This document shows, in pieces, positions 15,014 through 23,279 of a stretch of DNA of 40,568 nucleotides. The notes beneath the pieces were generated by a model. It made no database searches, had not been told where the DNA came from, and was given only the letters and a program-made list of their open reading frames with translations. The position numbers and the translations under genes were made by a program. Each line of letters opens with the position of its first letter. The first letter of the stretch is position 1. Origin of the DNA: Nitrospinota bacterium (GTDB lineage Bacteria; UBA8248). Location of the stretch: contig JAPOYD010000157.1 of assembly GCA_026706735.1 (NCBI GenBank), positions 1 to 40,568 on the forward strand. Direction: 5' to 3'.

Positions 15014-16384
15014 ATGAAGAAAACCCCTGTCGTTTGTGAAAATGTCACTCCCGCTTTCCCGTCCTACCCGGTGGCGGTCAAGGCCGGCGAACTTCTGTTC
15101 GTCTCGGGTTTAAGGCCCGCTGGCCTGGCGGGTTTCGCGGACCTGCCCGAAGCGGGGCGCGAGCAGATGCAGGGCTATCCGCTCGCCGACCTTACCGAAG
15201 AGCGGGTCGTCGCCGATTCCTGGGCGGTCCACGACAGCCTTGAAAAAATCCTCGTCGCAGCGGGCACGCACCCCGATCAGGTGCTGCGCCAGCATATCTG
15301 GCAGCGCGACAAACGCTATTTTCCCAGCTACGAGCACGTCCGGGTGCATTGGCAGCCGACGCCCGCTCCCAGCAGTGGACTGGGCGTAACGGATGTCATC
15401 GGTCGAGGAAGGCACTGGATCGGGATCGACGCCATCGCCGCCTGCACGCAAACCGGCGGCGTGTTCGGCAAACGACAAGTTTTGACCGACGTATACAACC
15501 CGGATCTGCCTGCGGCCTCACACTACTGCCAGGCGATACGCTCGGGCCCGTTCGCCTTTTTTGCCGGCCACATCCCCATCAAAACGGCGGAGCCTGGAAA
15601 ACCGCTGGTCAACTCGTATGACGACGTACCCGAGGAGGGCCGTTTTCTTTCGACGGGGCGCAGCCATCCCGACAGCCGACATGGCCCGATTGCATCGCAA
15701 ACCTGGTACGTCTACAACGAACTGCGCCGCACGCTCTCGGGCCACGGCATGGATATGGAAGACGTCGTGAACGTGTCGATTTTCCTGAGCGACCTGCGCG
15801 ATTTCTCCACTTTCCACCGGGTGCATACCCACTTCTTCGCCGAAGTCCAGCCATCGCTTTGCGTCGTGGGATTCGACGAGGTGGGCCACCGCGGCACGCG
15901 CATCGAGATCGAAATCACCGCCATGGACCGGAAAAGCGGTCTTGTCCGTCAATCATTCCCCTGGCCGGGAGCGGTGCCCTTCGCGGCTCCCGCCGTCACG
16001 CAAGCGGGGCCGGTTTGTTTCTTCTCGGGCATGGTGGGCGTCGATGAGGCGGGAACGCTCGTACGGAGCACGGACGACCTGCCCGAGGCGGGGCTGCTCG
16101 CCGTGCGGTCTTTGGAGGAAATAGAGCGGCGGCCGGGCCTCGCCGCGCAATGCTGGTCAGCGTGGGAGCAGCTACGCGCCGGCGCGGCGGGTGCGGGGAT
16201 GGAACTGACGGACATCGCCATGACCAGGGTGTACCTCTCCGATCCGGCGGACCTGGCAGTCTACGAGGCGGTTCGAGAGACTTTCATCGTCGAGGACCTG
16301 CCCGCGTTCGAATGCGTGATCGTGCATGGCCCCGGCCCGGTCGCGGAAGCGCTGGTCCAAATCGACGCCATCGGTGTGAAATAA
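15014..16384 (+). CDS. Triple-domain RidA-like (YjgF/YER057c/UK114) protein
   Basis: This 456-residue protein is built from three RidA-like modules: about residues 13-142, 165-304 and 320-455. Each has the strand opening (LLFVSGLRP; FAFFAGHIP; VCFFSGMVG), the central helix with a D-V/I-VY/FLSD-type strand, and a closing strand ending in I-I/E-A (IGIDAIA; IEIEITAM; VQIDAIG). Ordinary RidA is about 130 residues and trimeric, so one chain could form a pseudo-trimer. The conserved Arg that binds the imine carboxylate in RidA aligns with Ser120, Leu282 and Phe432, so deaminase activity is doubtful. GGAGG lies 11 bases before the ATG. Confidence 0.85.
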   Translation: MKKTPVVCENVTPAFPSYPVAVKAGELLFVSGLRPAGLAGFADLPEAGREQMQGYPLADLTEERVVADSWAVHDSLEKILVAAGTHPDQVLRQHIWQRDKRYFPSYEHVRVHWQPTPAPSSGLGVTDVIGRGRHWIGIDAIAACTQTGGVFGKRQVLTDVYNPDLPAASHYCQAIRSGPFAFFAGHIPIKTAEPGKPLVNSYDDVPEEGRFLSTGRSHPDSRHGPIASQTWYVYNELRRTLSGHGMDMEDVVNVSIFLSDLRDFSTFHRVHTHFFAEVQPSLCVVGFDEVGHRGTRIEIEITAMDRKSGLVRQSFPWPGAVPFAAPAVTQAGPVCFFSGMVGVDEAGTLVRSTDDLPEAGLLAVRSLEEIERRPGLAAQCWSAWEQLRAGAAGAGMELTDIAMTRVYLSDPADLAVYEAVRETFIVEDLPAFECVIVHGPGPVAEALVQIDAIGVK

Positions 16385-16386
16385 CG

Positions 16387-16408
16387 AAGACGACAAGTTC
16401 GTCGTCTT
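16387..16408. terminator. Bidirectional hairpin between convergent operons
   Basis: AAGACGAC (16387-16394) pairs perfectly with GTCGTCTT (16401-16408) around a six-base loop. It begins just after the RidA stop (plus) and lies just past the livF stop (minus), as expected for a shared terminator. No U-run follows on either strand, so it may act as an mRNA 3'-end stabiliser. Confidence 0.5.
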
Positions 16409-16414
16409 GGGGAG

Positions 16415-17098
16415 TCAGAACCAGGCCCACAAATCTTCTTTTGCGCGTAGTTCTTCGCTTGCGCCGTCGAACACCACGCGCCCTCCTTTGAGCACGATTG
16501 CCCGCTCGACGATGTCCAGGGCGGCGAGCACGTTCTGTTCGACGAGGATCAGCCCGGTACCGAGTTCCGAGTTGATGCGCAAGAGCGAGCCCAGCACGTT
16601 TTTCACGATAGCAGGCGCGAGTCCGGCGGTCGGCTCGTCGAGCAGGAGGATTTGCGGCCGCGTCATCAAGGCCAGCGCGACCGCGAGCATCTGCTGTTCT
16701 CCACCGCTCATGTCGCCTGCGAGCTGATCCTGGCGTTCCCGCAGCAGCGGGAAAAGGGCATAGGCCTCCTTGAGAAACGAGGAGTCTGATTTCGAACCGG
16801 CGATGTGGAGATTCTGCTCGACCGTGAGGTTCGGAAAAACGTTCTGAACCTGCGGCACGAAGCCGATTCCCAGCATGACGTTGCGGTGAACCTGATCCGG
16901 CACGATGGGCGAACCACCGAAATCCACGGCGCCGGATACATCCCTGACGCCGCCGACCAGACATTTGAGAAACGTTGACTTGCCCGAACCGTTGTGACCG
17001 AAAATTCCCATCCGTATACCAGTATCGAAAGACAGCGACACGTCGTTCACGGCGACAAGTGGCCCGTAGCGGGCCGTGAGGTTTTGGACTTCGAACAT
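16415..17098 (-). CDS. livF: Branched-chain amino acid-type ABC transporter ATPase LivF
   Basis: This 227-residue ABC ATPase has Walker A GHNGSGKST, signature MSGGEQQML, Walker B ILLLDEPTAGLAP and the switch His replaced by Gln in VEQNV, as is usual in LivF. It pairs with LivG to power the HM permease. Last gene of the importer operon; the ATG at 17098 lies 13 bases after the livG stop. The imported compound may be an amino acid, amide or aromatic acid, as in many Liv-type systems. Confidence 0.93.
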   Translation of the reverse strand: MFEVQNLTARYGPLVAVNDVSLSFDTGIRMGIFGHNGSGKSTFLKCLVGGVRDVSGAVDFGGSPIVPDQVHRNVMLGIGFVPQVQNVFPNLTVEQNLHIAGSKSDSSFLKEAYALFPLLRERQDQLAGDMSGGEQQMLAVALALMTRPQILLLDEPTAGLAPAIVKNVLGSLLRINSELGTGLILVEQNVLAALDIVERAIVLKGGRVVFDGASEELRAKEDLWAWF

Positions 17099-17111
17099 CG
17101 TTCTCTCTCGA

Positions 17112-17882
17112 TTACTGCGGGTGTTCGCCGCCGAAATACAGATCCGTTAGCTGCGTATCGCGTGTGAGTTCGTCAACGGAGCCGCTGGCCAGAACACATC
17201 CGTTGAACATAAAAACCGTGCGATCGCTGATGTCGCGTATGAACGAGATGTTGTGCTCCACAACGCAGACCGCACGCCCGGCCTGGGCCTCTTCGCGGAT
17301 GACGCGGATAATCGTTTCATACGCCTGCCCTTCGACACCCGCCATGGGTTCATCCAGCAACAGGCACGCCGCGTCGCTCATCAACGCCCTGGCGAGGCCG
17401 ATCCGCTTCTGCTGGCCGTAGGAGAGTTCGATCGCCATCTCGTGCATCTTTTCAGCGAGACCCACCCGCTCAAGAAGCACCATGGCCTTTTCCGTCGCTT
17501 CCTGGCGGAAGGCGTCGACCGAGCGGCGGCGGAACAGAATGCGCGCCAGGGATTCTCCGGGGTAGCGCCGCGTCGCTATCAGCAGGTTGTCGATCACCGA
17601 CATCGAGTGAAACATGCGGGTGTTCTGCCAGGTGCGGGCCAGCCCGATCCGCGCGCGGTGGTGCATGGGCAATTGATCCACGCGATGGCCTTCCAGAATT
17701 ATTGAACCCGCATCGGGGGGAATCACGCCTGAGATCAGGTTGAACAAAGACGTCTTGCCTGCCCCGTTGGGACCGATGAGGCCGACGATCTCGCCCGCCT
17801 CGAAGCTCAGGTTGACGTCGTCCGCCACCACGATTCCGCCAAAGCTCTTGTGCAGATCCTCGACCCTGACGATTGTGCTCAT
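17112..17882 (-). CDS. livG: Branched-chain amino acid-type ABC transporter ATPase LivG
   Basis: This 256-residue ABC ATPase has Walker A GPNGAGKTS, signature LSYGQQKRIGLARAL, Walker B CLLLDEPMAGVE and the switch region VVEHNISFI. The LivG-type insertion after Walker A (GHRVDQLPMHHRARIGLARTWQ) is present. The ATG at 17882 overlaps the livM stop (ATGA). It partners LivF beneath the LivHM permease. Confidence 0.94.
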   Translation of the reverse strand: MSTIVRVEDLHKSFGGIVVADDVNLSFEAGEIVGLIGPNGAGKTSLFNLISGVIPPDAGSIILEGHRVDQLPMHHRARIGLARTWQNTRMFHSMSVIDNLLIATRRYPGESLARILFRRRSVDAFRQEATEKAMVLLERVGLAEKMHEMAIELSYGQQKRIGLARALMSDAACLLLDEPMAGVEGQAYETIIRVIREEAQAGRAVCVVEHNISFIRDISDRTVFMFNGCVLASGSVDELTRDTQLTDLYFGGEHPQ

Positions 17883-18793
17883 TCCGCTCGCCTCCTCGCC
17901 CTGAAGGCCGCGCTCGCGCTCCACGCCTCGAGCCCGCCCCCGCCGCGGCTGCCTCCCGTCAGGCCCTGGGGCCGCGCGAAGAGGAAGAAAATGACGAGCG
18001 TCGTATAGATGACGCCCTGAAGCGGCGCCATGATGGAGACGGGCAGACCGAGAAACGTGATGGCCTGCGGAAGGGTCGTCAGGAGCACTGCGCCCACCAG
18101 GGGTCCCCATGTGGTGGCGGCGCCGCCCACGACCACCATCGTCAGCAGGGCCGCCGAAGTGAATATGCCGAACTGCTCGGGCGTGACGTAGGCGAAGTAA
18201 TGCGCGTAGAGAGCACCCGCCAGGCCGGCCATTCCCGAGCCGATGGCGAACAGGACGATCTTGATGTTCATCGCGTTGCGGCCCAGGGCGCTGAAGGCTT
18301 CTTCGTCGTTGCGCATGGCGGTGATGGCCCGCCCGTAATCCCCCTCGACAATCCAGCCCACAAGCAGGACCGCGCAGGCGGCGACAACCGCGATGAGCAA
18401 TACGAAGACGAGGCTTCTCGACGGGCCTTCGTTCAACACCGGAATGTTGGTCAGCCCGCCGGCCGCGCCTGTGAATTCGAGGTTGTTGATAACGTGCAGG
18501 ATACCCAACTGAAACCCGATGCTGGCGATGACGAGGTAATCGCCCGACACGCGAAGCGAGGGCAGCGACACGCCGAACGAGAGCACCATTGCGATTGCTG
18601 CTCCTATGAGGATGGAGAGCGGAACCGGAATCTGCAGGTGAATCGCCAGCAGGCCGGAGCAATAGGCCCCGATGGCGTAGAAGATGGGATGGGCGACGCT
18701 CATCAGTCCGCCGTATCCCAGAATGAGGTTGAAGCTCGTAGCGAGGATCACGTTGATCCCGATGAGCACCATCACTGTCAGGATGTATTCCAT
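17879..18793 (-). CDS. livM: Branched-chain amino acid-type ABC permease LivM
   Basis: This 304-residue polytopic permease has about eight to ten helices. The opening ILATSFNLILGYGGLMSVAH is the LivM signature, and GDYGRAITAMRNDEEAFSALGRN is the cytoplasmic EAA-like coupling loop that contacts the ATPases. The C-terminus is charged (RARRRAE). It overlaps livG by 4 bases and follows livH by 7. Confidence 0.94.
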   Translation of the reverse strand: MEYILTVMVLIGINVILATSFNLILGYGGLMSVAHPIFYAIGAYCSGLLAIHLQIPVPLSILIGAAIAMVLSFGVSLPSLRVSGDYLVIASIGFQLGILHVINNLEFTGAAGGLTNIPVLNEGPSRSLVFVLLIAVVAACAVLLVGWIVEGDYGRAITAMRNDEEAFSALGRNAMNIKIVLFAIGSGMAGLAGALYAHYFAYVTPEQFGIFTSAALLTMVVVGGAATTWGPLVGAVLLTTLPQAITFLGLPVSIMAPLQGVIYTTLVIFFLFARPQGLTGGSRGGGGLEAWSASAAFRARRRAE

Positions 18794-18800
18794 TTCCGGC

Positions 18801-19748
18801 TCAGTCTCCCGCAGGGTCGGCCACCGCCACGGCGGCGGAGCGTCCCGATGGTCTCACCAGCCCGCTCAGCCGGCGCGGCAAGGCGAACCCGCGCGGGAAG
18901 AAGATGATGACGACGAATATCAGAATATAGGCCAGCAACGCCTGCCATTTGGACGCGATGACCAGAATGCTGAACGCCTGTATGAGACTCAGTGCAATCG
19001 CCGCGATTCCGGCGCGAAAGACGTTGCCGATCCCGGCCAGAATCGTCGCGATGACGGCGAAGATCAAAAGATGCTGGAGCGGCGTGGAGGGAAACAGCGC
19101 CGCCTTGGTCCCGAAAAGGTACATGCCGGCTGTGATGAGCACGGCGGCGATGGAGATCGAAACACCGTAAGCGCGCTTGCGGCTGATTCCGTATATCTCC
19201 GCCAGATTCTCGTTATCGGCGACGGCGATCAGATACTGGCCGTAGCGCGTGTGGTGGATGAACAGATAGAGGATCAGCATCAACACCGCCGTCACCGCGA
19301 TCGCCATCAAGTCCCAGTGACTGATCGCAATGCCGGCGTATAAGTCGACGGGCCACAACAGGCTCGGGTAAAGCGTCTGAGGCTCAGTCCCGAAGGCAAG
19401 TTCGGTGAGGTATACCGAGAACTCCGAAAACACGATCGTGAAGATGAACAGGGTCAGGATTGAGGAGTTGCGGTCGCGGAACACCATGAAGGCGCAGCGC
19501 TCGAGCGCGAGCGAGACGGCGAGCGTTATCAGGAGCCCGAAAATCAGGGCGGGAACCAGCGGTAATCCCCAGTGCCTGAACGCCACGAGCAGGGAGTAGT
19601 AGGCGAACACCATCACCCCGGCCTGGGCGAAGTTCCATATCTTGTTGACCTTGAGGACGAGCGAGAAGGCGACCGCAAACAGGCAGTAATAGGTCGCGGC
19701 GGCAAATCCCGTCCACAAGAGTTGCCCCAAAATCCCCCAGGTCAGCAT
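18801..19748 (-). CDS. livH: Branched-chain amino acid-type ABC permease LivH
   Basis: This 315-residue permease has the typical N-terminal sequence with NKIWNFAQAGVMVF and the coupling loop TRYGQYLIAVADNENLAEIYGIS. It forms the transmembrane channel with LivM. No strong Shine-Dalgarno is visible before the ATG at 19748. Upstream is a GC-rich hairpin separating it from the binding-protein gene, so it is probably translated less than that gene. Confidence 0.94.
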   Translation of the reverse strand: MLTWGILGQLLWTGFAAATYYCLFAVAFSLVLKVNKIWNFAQAGVMVFAYYSLLVAFRHWGLPLVPALIFGLLITLAVSLALERCAFMVFRDRNSSILTLFIFTIVFSEFSVYLTELAFGTEPQTLYPSLLWPVDLYAGIAISHWDLMAIAVTAVLMLILYLFIHHTRYGQYLIAVADNENLAEIYGISRKRAYGVSISIAAVLITAGMYLFGTKAALFPSTPLQHLLIFAVIATILAGIGNVFRAGIAAIALSLIQAFSILVIASKWQALLAYILIFVVIIFFPRGFALPRRLSGLVRPSGRSAAVAVADPAGD

Positions 19749-19777
19749 GGCTTGACGTCACACACGATATAATCCCG

Positions 19778-19803
19778 GTGGGCGCGCCCGTCGGCGCGCC
19801 CAC
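19778..19803 (-). promoter_or_regulatory. Strong intercistronic hairpin between binding-protein gene and livH
   Basis: Eleven perfect base pairs (19778-19788 with 19793-19803, GTGGGCGCGCC/GGCGCGCCCAC) close a four-base loop. There is no T-run, so it likely protects the upstream binding-protein mRNA or attenuates transcription into livH. Such hairpins commonly raise the ratio of binding protein to permease. Confidence 0.7.
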
Positions 19804-19822
19804 GCAGAGGAAGCATACGGGA

Positions 19823-21007
19823 TCAATCCTTCTGGGAGCCGATAAGCGTGAATTTTCCGCCCTTCACCTGCCAGAAGTAGACCGGCTTCTTGACCGTGTG
19901 ATCGTCGTTGATGGTCACCGTATTGGTCAATGGCTGCTCGAACGTCTTTATTGCCACCAGCGCCTTGCGCATGTTCTCACCGGTGATCGGCAGCTTCTTG
20001 TCCAGCACCCACTTGTAGAGCGCCGCAACGATATAGGGCGCATCGTAGAAATACTGCGTATAGGGCAGCCCGATGGGCATGCGCTTGTACGCCTTCTTCC
20101 AGCGCTCGATATAGGCGGGCAGGTTCTTGTTGTCCTCCACGCTGGGGGCCAGCGCGGTCACGATGATGCCCTCCGCTCCCTTGCCCAACTGCTGGATCAT
20201 TTTGGGGTTGAAGGCCGTCTGGTAGCTCGTGATCTGGGTCTTGACGCCGAGCTGGCGCATTTGCGCGACGACGGCCGTGAAATCGCGGATCACGCTGTGG
20301 ATGTGGATGATGTCCGGGTTGGCTGCTTTCACCTTGAGCACCAGGCCGGTGAAGTCCGAACGCTCCTGCTCGTAGGACTCATAGACGACGATTTTGCCGC
20401 CGGCCCTCTTGAAGCTGTTGCTGAAGACCTTGGCGCCGTCGCGGCCCGTCTCGTGATTCACGTGCAAGACGGCGGCGCGGCGCTTGCCCATCTTCTGATA
20501 GGCGTATTTGCCTAGGGCGTTCATATCCACGTCCGCCAGCGGGAAAGTCGTATAGACGTAATCGCCCAGCCGCGCGATGGCCGGCGCGTTTGCGCCTACG
20601 CTGAGCATCAGCACCTTCTCGCGGTTGGCGATGGGCGCAACCGCCTTGACCACGTTGCTGAACGCGGTGATGTACACGGGCACCTTCTCCACGTGGACGA
20701 AGCGGTTGACCACCGCGATGCCGACCTCGGGCTTCGCCTGGTGATCCAGAATGATGGCTTCGAGCGGATGGCCGTTGACGCCGCCCTTGGCGTTGATGTC
20801 CTCGACCGCCCAGCGGACCGCCTGCATCTGATCCTTGCCGAAAATCGCGGCGGGCCCGGTCAGCGGATCCGCAACCCCGAAGCGAAGCGGTTTCTTCTTG
20901 GCCGCTGGCGCGTCACCAACAAGCGGGCCGCCCAACAAACCAATCGCTACGATGAGCGCAACCCAGAAAGTGGCGCGTTTCAAAACGCGCGAAAAAATGT
21001 GGTTCAT
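19823..21007 (-). CDS. Periplasmic substrate-binding protein of Liv-type ABC importer
   Basis: This 394-residue type I periplasmic binding protein has a signal peptide (about 1-35, ending near GDAPAA). The mature N-terminus LRFGVADPLTGPAAIFGKDQ matches the Leu/Ile/Val-binding (Peripla_BP_6) family; DINAKGGVNGHPLEAIILD is the next conserved block. It captures ligand for LivHMGF. GGGAG lies eight bases before the ATG at 21007. A near-consensus promoter is 57 bases upstream of the start. Ligand unknown; the neighbouring hydrolase, SDR and RidA genes argue against ordinary branched-chain amino acids only. Confidence 0.92.
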   Translation of the reverse strand: MNHIFSRVLKRATFWVALIVAIGLLGGPLVGDAPAAKKKPLRFGVADPLTGPAAIFGKDQMQAVRWAVEDINAKGGVNGHPLEAIILDHQAKPEVGIAVVNRFVHVEKVPVYITAFSNVVKAVAPIANREKVLMLSVGANAPAIARLGDYVYTTFPLADVDMNALGKYAYQKMGKRRAAVLHVNHETGRDGAKVFSNSFKRAGGKIVVYESYEQERSDFTGLVLKVKAANPDIIHIHSVIRDFTAVVAQMRQLGVKTQITSYQTAFNPKMIQQLGKGAEGIIVTALAPSVEDNKNLPAYIERWKKAYKRMPIGLPYTQYFYDAPYIVAALYKWVLDKKLPITGENMRKALVAIKTFEQPLTNTVTINDDHTVKKPVYFWQVKGGKFTLIGSQKD

Positions 21008-21063
21008 CGACTTTTCTCCCGTGTGGATATGGACTCAGAATTCAACTGTTTGAGAGTGAGGCG

Positions 21064-21093
21064 ATTACAACACGGCCCCTTGATCCCTGTCAA
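21064..21093 (-). promoter_or_regulatory. Near-consensus sigma-70 promoter of the liv operon
   Basis: A perfect TTGACA (21088-21093, minus strand) and TGTAAT (21064-21069) are 18 bases apart. It directs transcription into the binding-protein gene and livHMGF. Confidence 0.75.
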
Positions 21094-21195
21094 TGAATAC
21101 GCGGTAGGCGGCACAAGAACAGGAAGAAAAATTCCAGATGTTTGCAGGCGCGGACCTCATCTCCCGTGGGCGCGGTGGTACTGGTCGGCGACATA

Positions 21196-21226
21196 GGCCT
21201 CATCCGTCACGCCGAGCGTGGAGGCC
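21196..21226 (-). terminator. Two-part hairpin after the SDR gene
   Basis: GGCCTC (21196-21201) pairs with GAGGCC (21221-21226). Inside, CACGC pairs with GCGTG around a three-base loop. It starts 3 bases past the SDR stop on the minus strand and precedes the liv promoter. There is no clear T-run. Confidence 0.45.
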
Positions 21227-21228
21227 GC

Positions 21229-22017
21229 TTACGGCGTCGCCCTGCGTCCGCCGCCATCCATGTAAATGGAACTGCCGTTCACGTAAGAACACGCGGCGGA
21301 GGCCAGAAACGCCGCGACGTTCGCCACCTCTTCGGGTTCGGCGATCCTGCCGGCCGGCGTCCTGGCGCCGACACCTTTCAAGAATTCCTCGACATCCTTG
21401 CCGGCCTTATCCGCCGGAGCCTGCATGATGTCGCGCGCGCGCTGCGTGTTCGTCATGCCCGGGCAGATGGTGTTCACCTGAATCCCCTCCCCCGCCACGG
21501 CGTCGGAGAGCGCTCTCGTGTTGTTGAGCACCGTGATGTTCGCCGCACTCGTGGGGATGTTCCCCCGTGCGGGGCTCGTGCCCGCTCCGCCCGCGATGTT
21601 CACGATGCGGCCCCAGCCGTTTTTCTTCATGTGGGGAATCACCAACTGGGACATGCGCAGATACCCGTAAGTCTTGAGCGCGAGCGCCTCGGTGATCCAC
21701 TCCGCATCGAGCGACAGGATGTCTCCGCCCCGAGCTGCGCCTGCGCTGTTGATGAGGATGTCCACGCCGCCGAAATTCGTGACGCACGCATCAACCACCT
21801 TCTCGCAACCCTCAAGCGTCGTCAGATCGGAGGAGACGGACATCCCTTCGCCGCCTGCGGCGTTCACATCTTCAACCGCCGTAGCCAAAAGTCCTTCATC
21901 GCGCGCCGTGACACACACGCGAGCGCCCTCTTTCGCCAGCGCGATCGCGCATTCGCGTCCGATGCCGCGGCTCGCGCCCGTCACGATCGCAATCTTTCCC
22001 GTCAAACCTAGGTCCAT
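21229..22017 (-). CDS. SDR-fold protein lacking the catalytic tetrad
   Basis: This 262-residue protein has an SDR Rossmann fold, with TGASRGIG (13-20), NSAG (90-93) and a C-terminal YMDGGG motif. The usual Asn-Ser-Tyr-Lys set is absent. Aligned positions read Lys115, Gly143, Thr156 and Asn160 (TSAAN in place of YxxxK). Some SDR subfamilies naturally lack YxxxK. It is therefore either a dehydrogenase with altered chemistry or a binding protein. AAGGAG precedes the ATG. It lies 47 bases after the alcohol dehydrogenase gene and probably shares its transcript. Confidence 0.88.
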   Translation of the reverse strand: MDLGLTGKIAIVTGASRGIGRECAIALAKEGARVCVTARDEGLLATAVEDVNAAGGEGMSVSSDLTTLEGCEKVVDACVTNFGGVDILINSAGAARGGDILSLDAEWITEALALKTYGYLRMSQLVIPHMKKNGWGRIVNIAGGAGTSPARGNIPTSAANITVLNNTRALSDAVAGEGIQVNTICPGMTNTQRARDIMQAPADKAGKDVEEFLKGVGARTPAGRIAEPEEVANVAAFLASAACSYVNGSSIYMDGGGRRATP

Positions 22018-22064
22018 CCTTTTCTCCTTAGAAAATCATGAATAAAACGATGAAATACTGCTGC

Positions 22065-23153
22065 TTAAGCCAGCACGAGCTGGCAAGGATTCGTGGCCCG
22101 GTACTCGGCCTTCTTGTCCGTAATCTCCATCACTTTGGGCAGGTTTTCGATCCCGTGCTCCTCGTGGGTTATGAGAGAGCGTACGTCGATCCTTCCGCTG
22201 GCCACCCATTGTCCGCCCAGGGCCACGGTGTCTGCGCCATGACCTTCCGGGAAAATCCACTGAATCCCCTGCGAGCGCATGAAAACCGGGTCGAATTTCA
22301 CATCTCCGATGAGCCCCGCGATCTGGATGACGCGCCCGCCGATGCGCACCATGCGCGTCGCCTGGTGAAGCGTGGCGTGGCCCGAGAGGCCCTGATCCGC
22401 GTTGCCGCCGGCGCACTCGAATACGAGGTCGACGCCTTTGCCCGCCGTGATCTCCATCACCTTCTCGACGGGATCATCCACTCTCGCGTCGATGACCTCA
22501 TCCGCCCCGAACTTGCGGCTCAAGGCGAGGGCCTCGTCTTTCACGTCGCTCACATAAACGGCCCCCGCTCCGCAGGTGCGCGCGGCCTGTAAGGCGTAGA
22601 GGCCCATGACCCCCTGGCCTGTGATGGCCACCGTCTCGCCCGTCTGGATCTTCGCATCACGCATGGCGGCGACCGTGGAGGAAAGCGGCTGCAGGCAGGC
22701 GATGGATGTATCGTCCAGCGTCTGGGGCGGCCTCACGAGGCCGTGCGCCGGCAGCGAGATGTATTCGGCGAACGCGCCCGGCGTGTTGATGCCCACGTGC
22801 AGCTTATCGATGCAGTACATCTCCCTGCCCTCGCGGCAGAAACTGCATTCCAGGCACGGAACGTGGCCGGAAGTGCACACCCTGTCGCCGGGCATTAAGT
22901 GCTCAACACCATCGCCCACCTCGACGACTTCCGCGCTCATCTCATGCCCCAGCAACTGGACGGGCGCGTACTTTTCGAGCATTTCCCTCAAAAGCGCCGA
23001 ATTGATGGTTCCGACGCCTAAGGACCTCTGCACGTCGGTGATGCTCGGCTGCACACGCCGCACCTTGCACACGGCCCAGCCCGGCTTCACCTCGGGGTCC
23101 GGCACTTCATCCAATCGCATATCGCCAAAGGCGTAGAAACGCCACGCTTTCAT
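22065..23153 (-). CDS. Zinc-dependent medium-chain alcohol dehydrogenase
   Basis: This 362-residue MDR-superfamily enzyme has GHE (69-71) and four structural-zinc Cys at 100, 103, 106 and 114 (CLECSFC...C). The catalytic-site segment reads SITD (37-40) where most members have CGTD, so the zinc ligand Cys is Ser. The Rossmann motif is GQGVMG. It oxidises an alcohol with NAD(P). The ATG at 23153 is chosen for a GGAGG ten bases upstream and homology start MKAWRF. First gene of a two-gene operon with the SDR; divergent from an Ldh_2 gene. Confidence 0.9.
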   Translation of the reverse strand: MKAWRFYAFGDMRLDEVPDPEVKPGWAVCKVRRVQPSITDVQRSLGVGTINSALLREMLEKYAPVQLLGHEMSAEVVEVGDGVEHLMPGDRVCTSGHVPCLECSFCREGREMYCIDKLHVGINTPGAFAEYISLPAHGLVRPPQTLDDTSIACLQPLSSTVAAMRDAKIQTGETVAITGQGVMGLYALQAARTCGAGAVYVSDVKDEALALSRKFGADEVIDARVDDPVEKVMEITAGKGVDLVFECAGGNADQGLSGHATLHQATRMVRIGGRVIQIAGLIGDVKFDPVFMRSQGIQWIFPEGHGADTVALGGQWVASGRIDVRSLITHEEHGIENLPKVMEITDKKAEYRATNPCQLVLA

Positions 23154-23246
23154 GCTTGCGAACCCTCCACTTGTAAAGGCAAACTCACCGCAATAGCTCT
23201 TAACACTCTTTTCCCCATCCGCCAAGACTGGGCGGGAGATTTGTTT

Positions 23247-23267
23247 GCGCGCGGCTTTCCGCCCGCG
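23247..23267 (+). promoter_or_regulatory. Hairpin just upstream of Ldh_2 ribosome site
   Basis: GCGCGCGG (23247-23254) pairs with CCGCCCGC (23259-23266) with one mismatch around CTTT. It ends a few bases before the GAGGAG of the 23280 gene, so it could modulate translation of that mRNA. Confidence 0.35.
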
Positions 23268-23279
23268 TGAGGAGAAAAC

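Noticed and set aside
15004-15039. Short frame starting just after GGAGGT, upstream of the RidA gene
   Set aside because: The start touches the Shine-Dalgarno and the 11-codon product has no features; the 15014 ATG is a better start.
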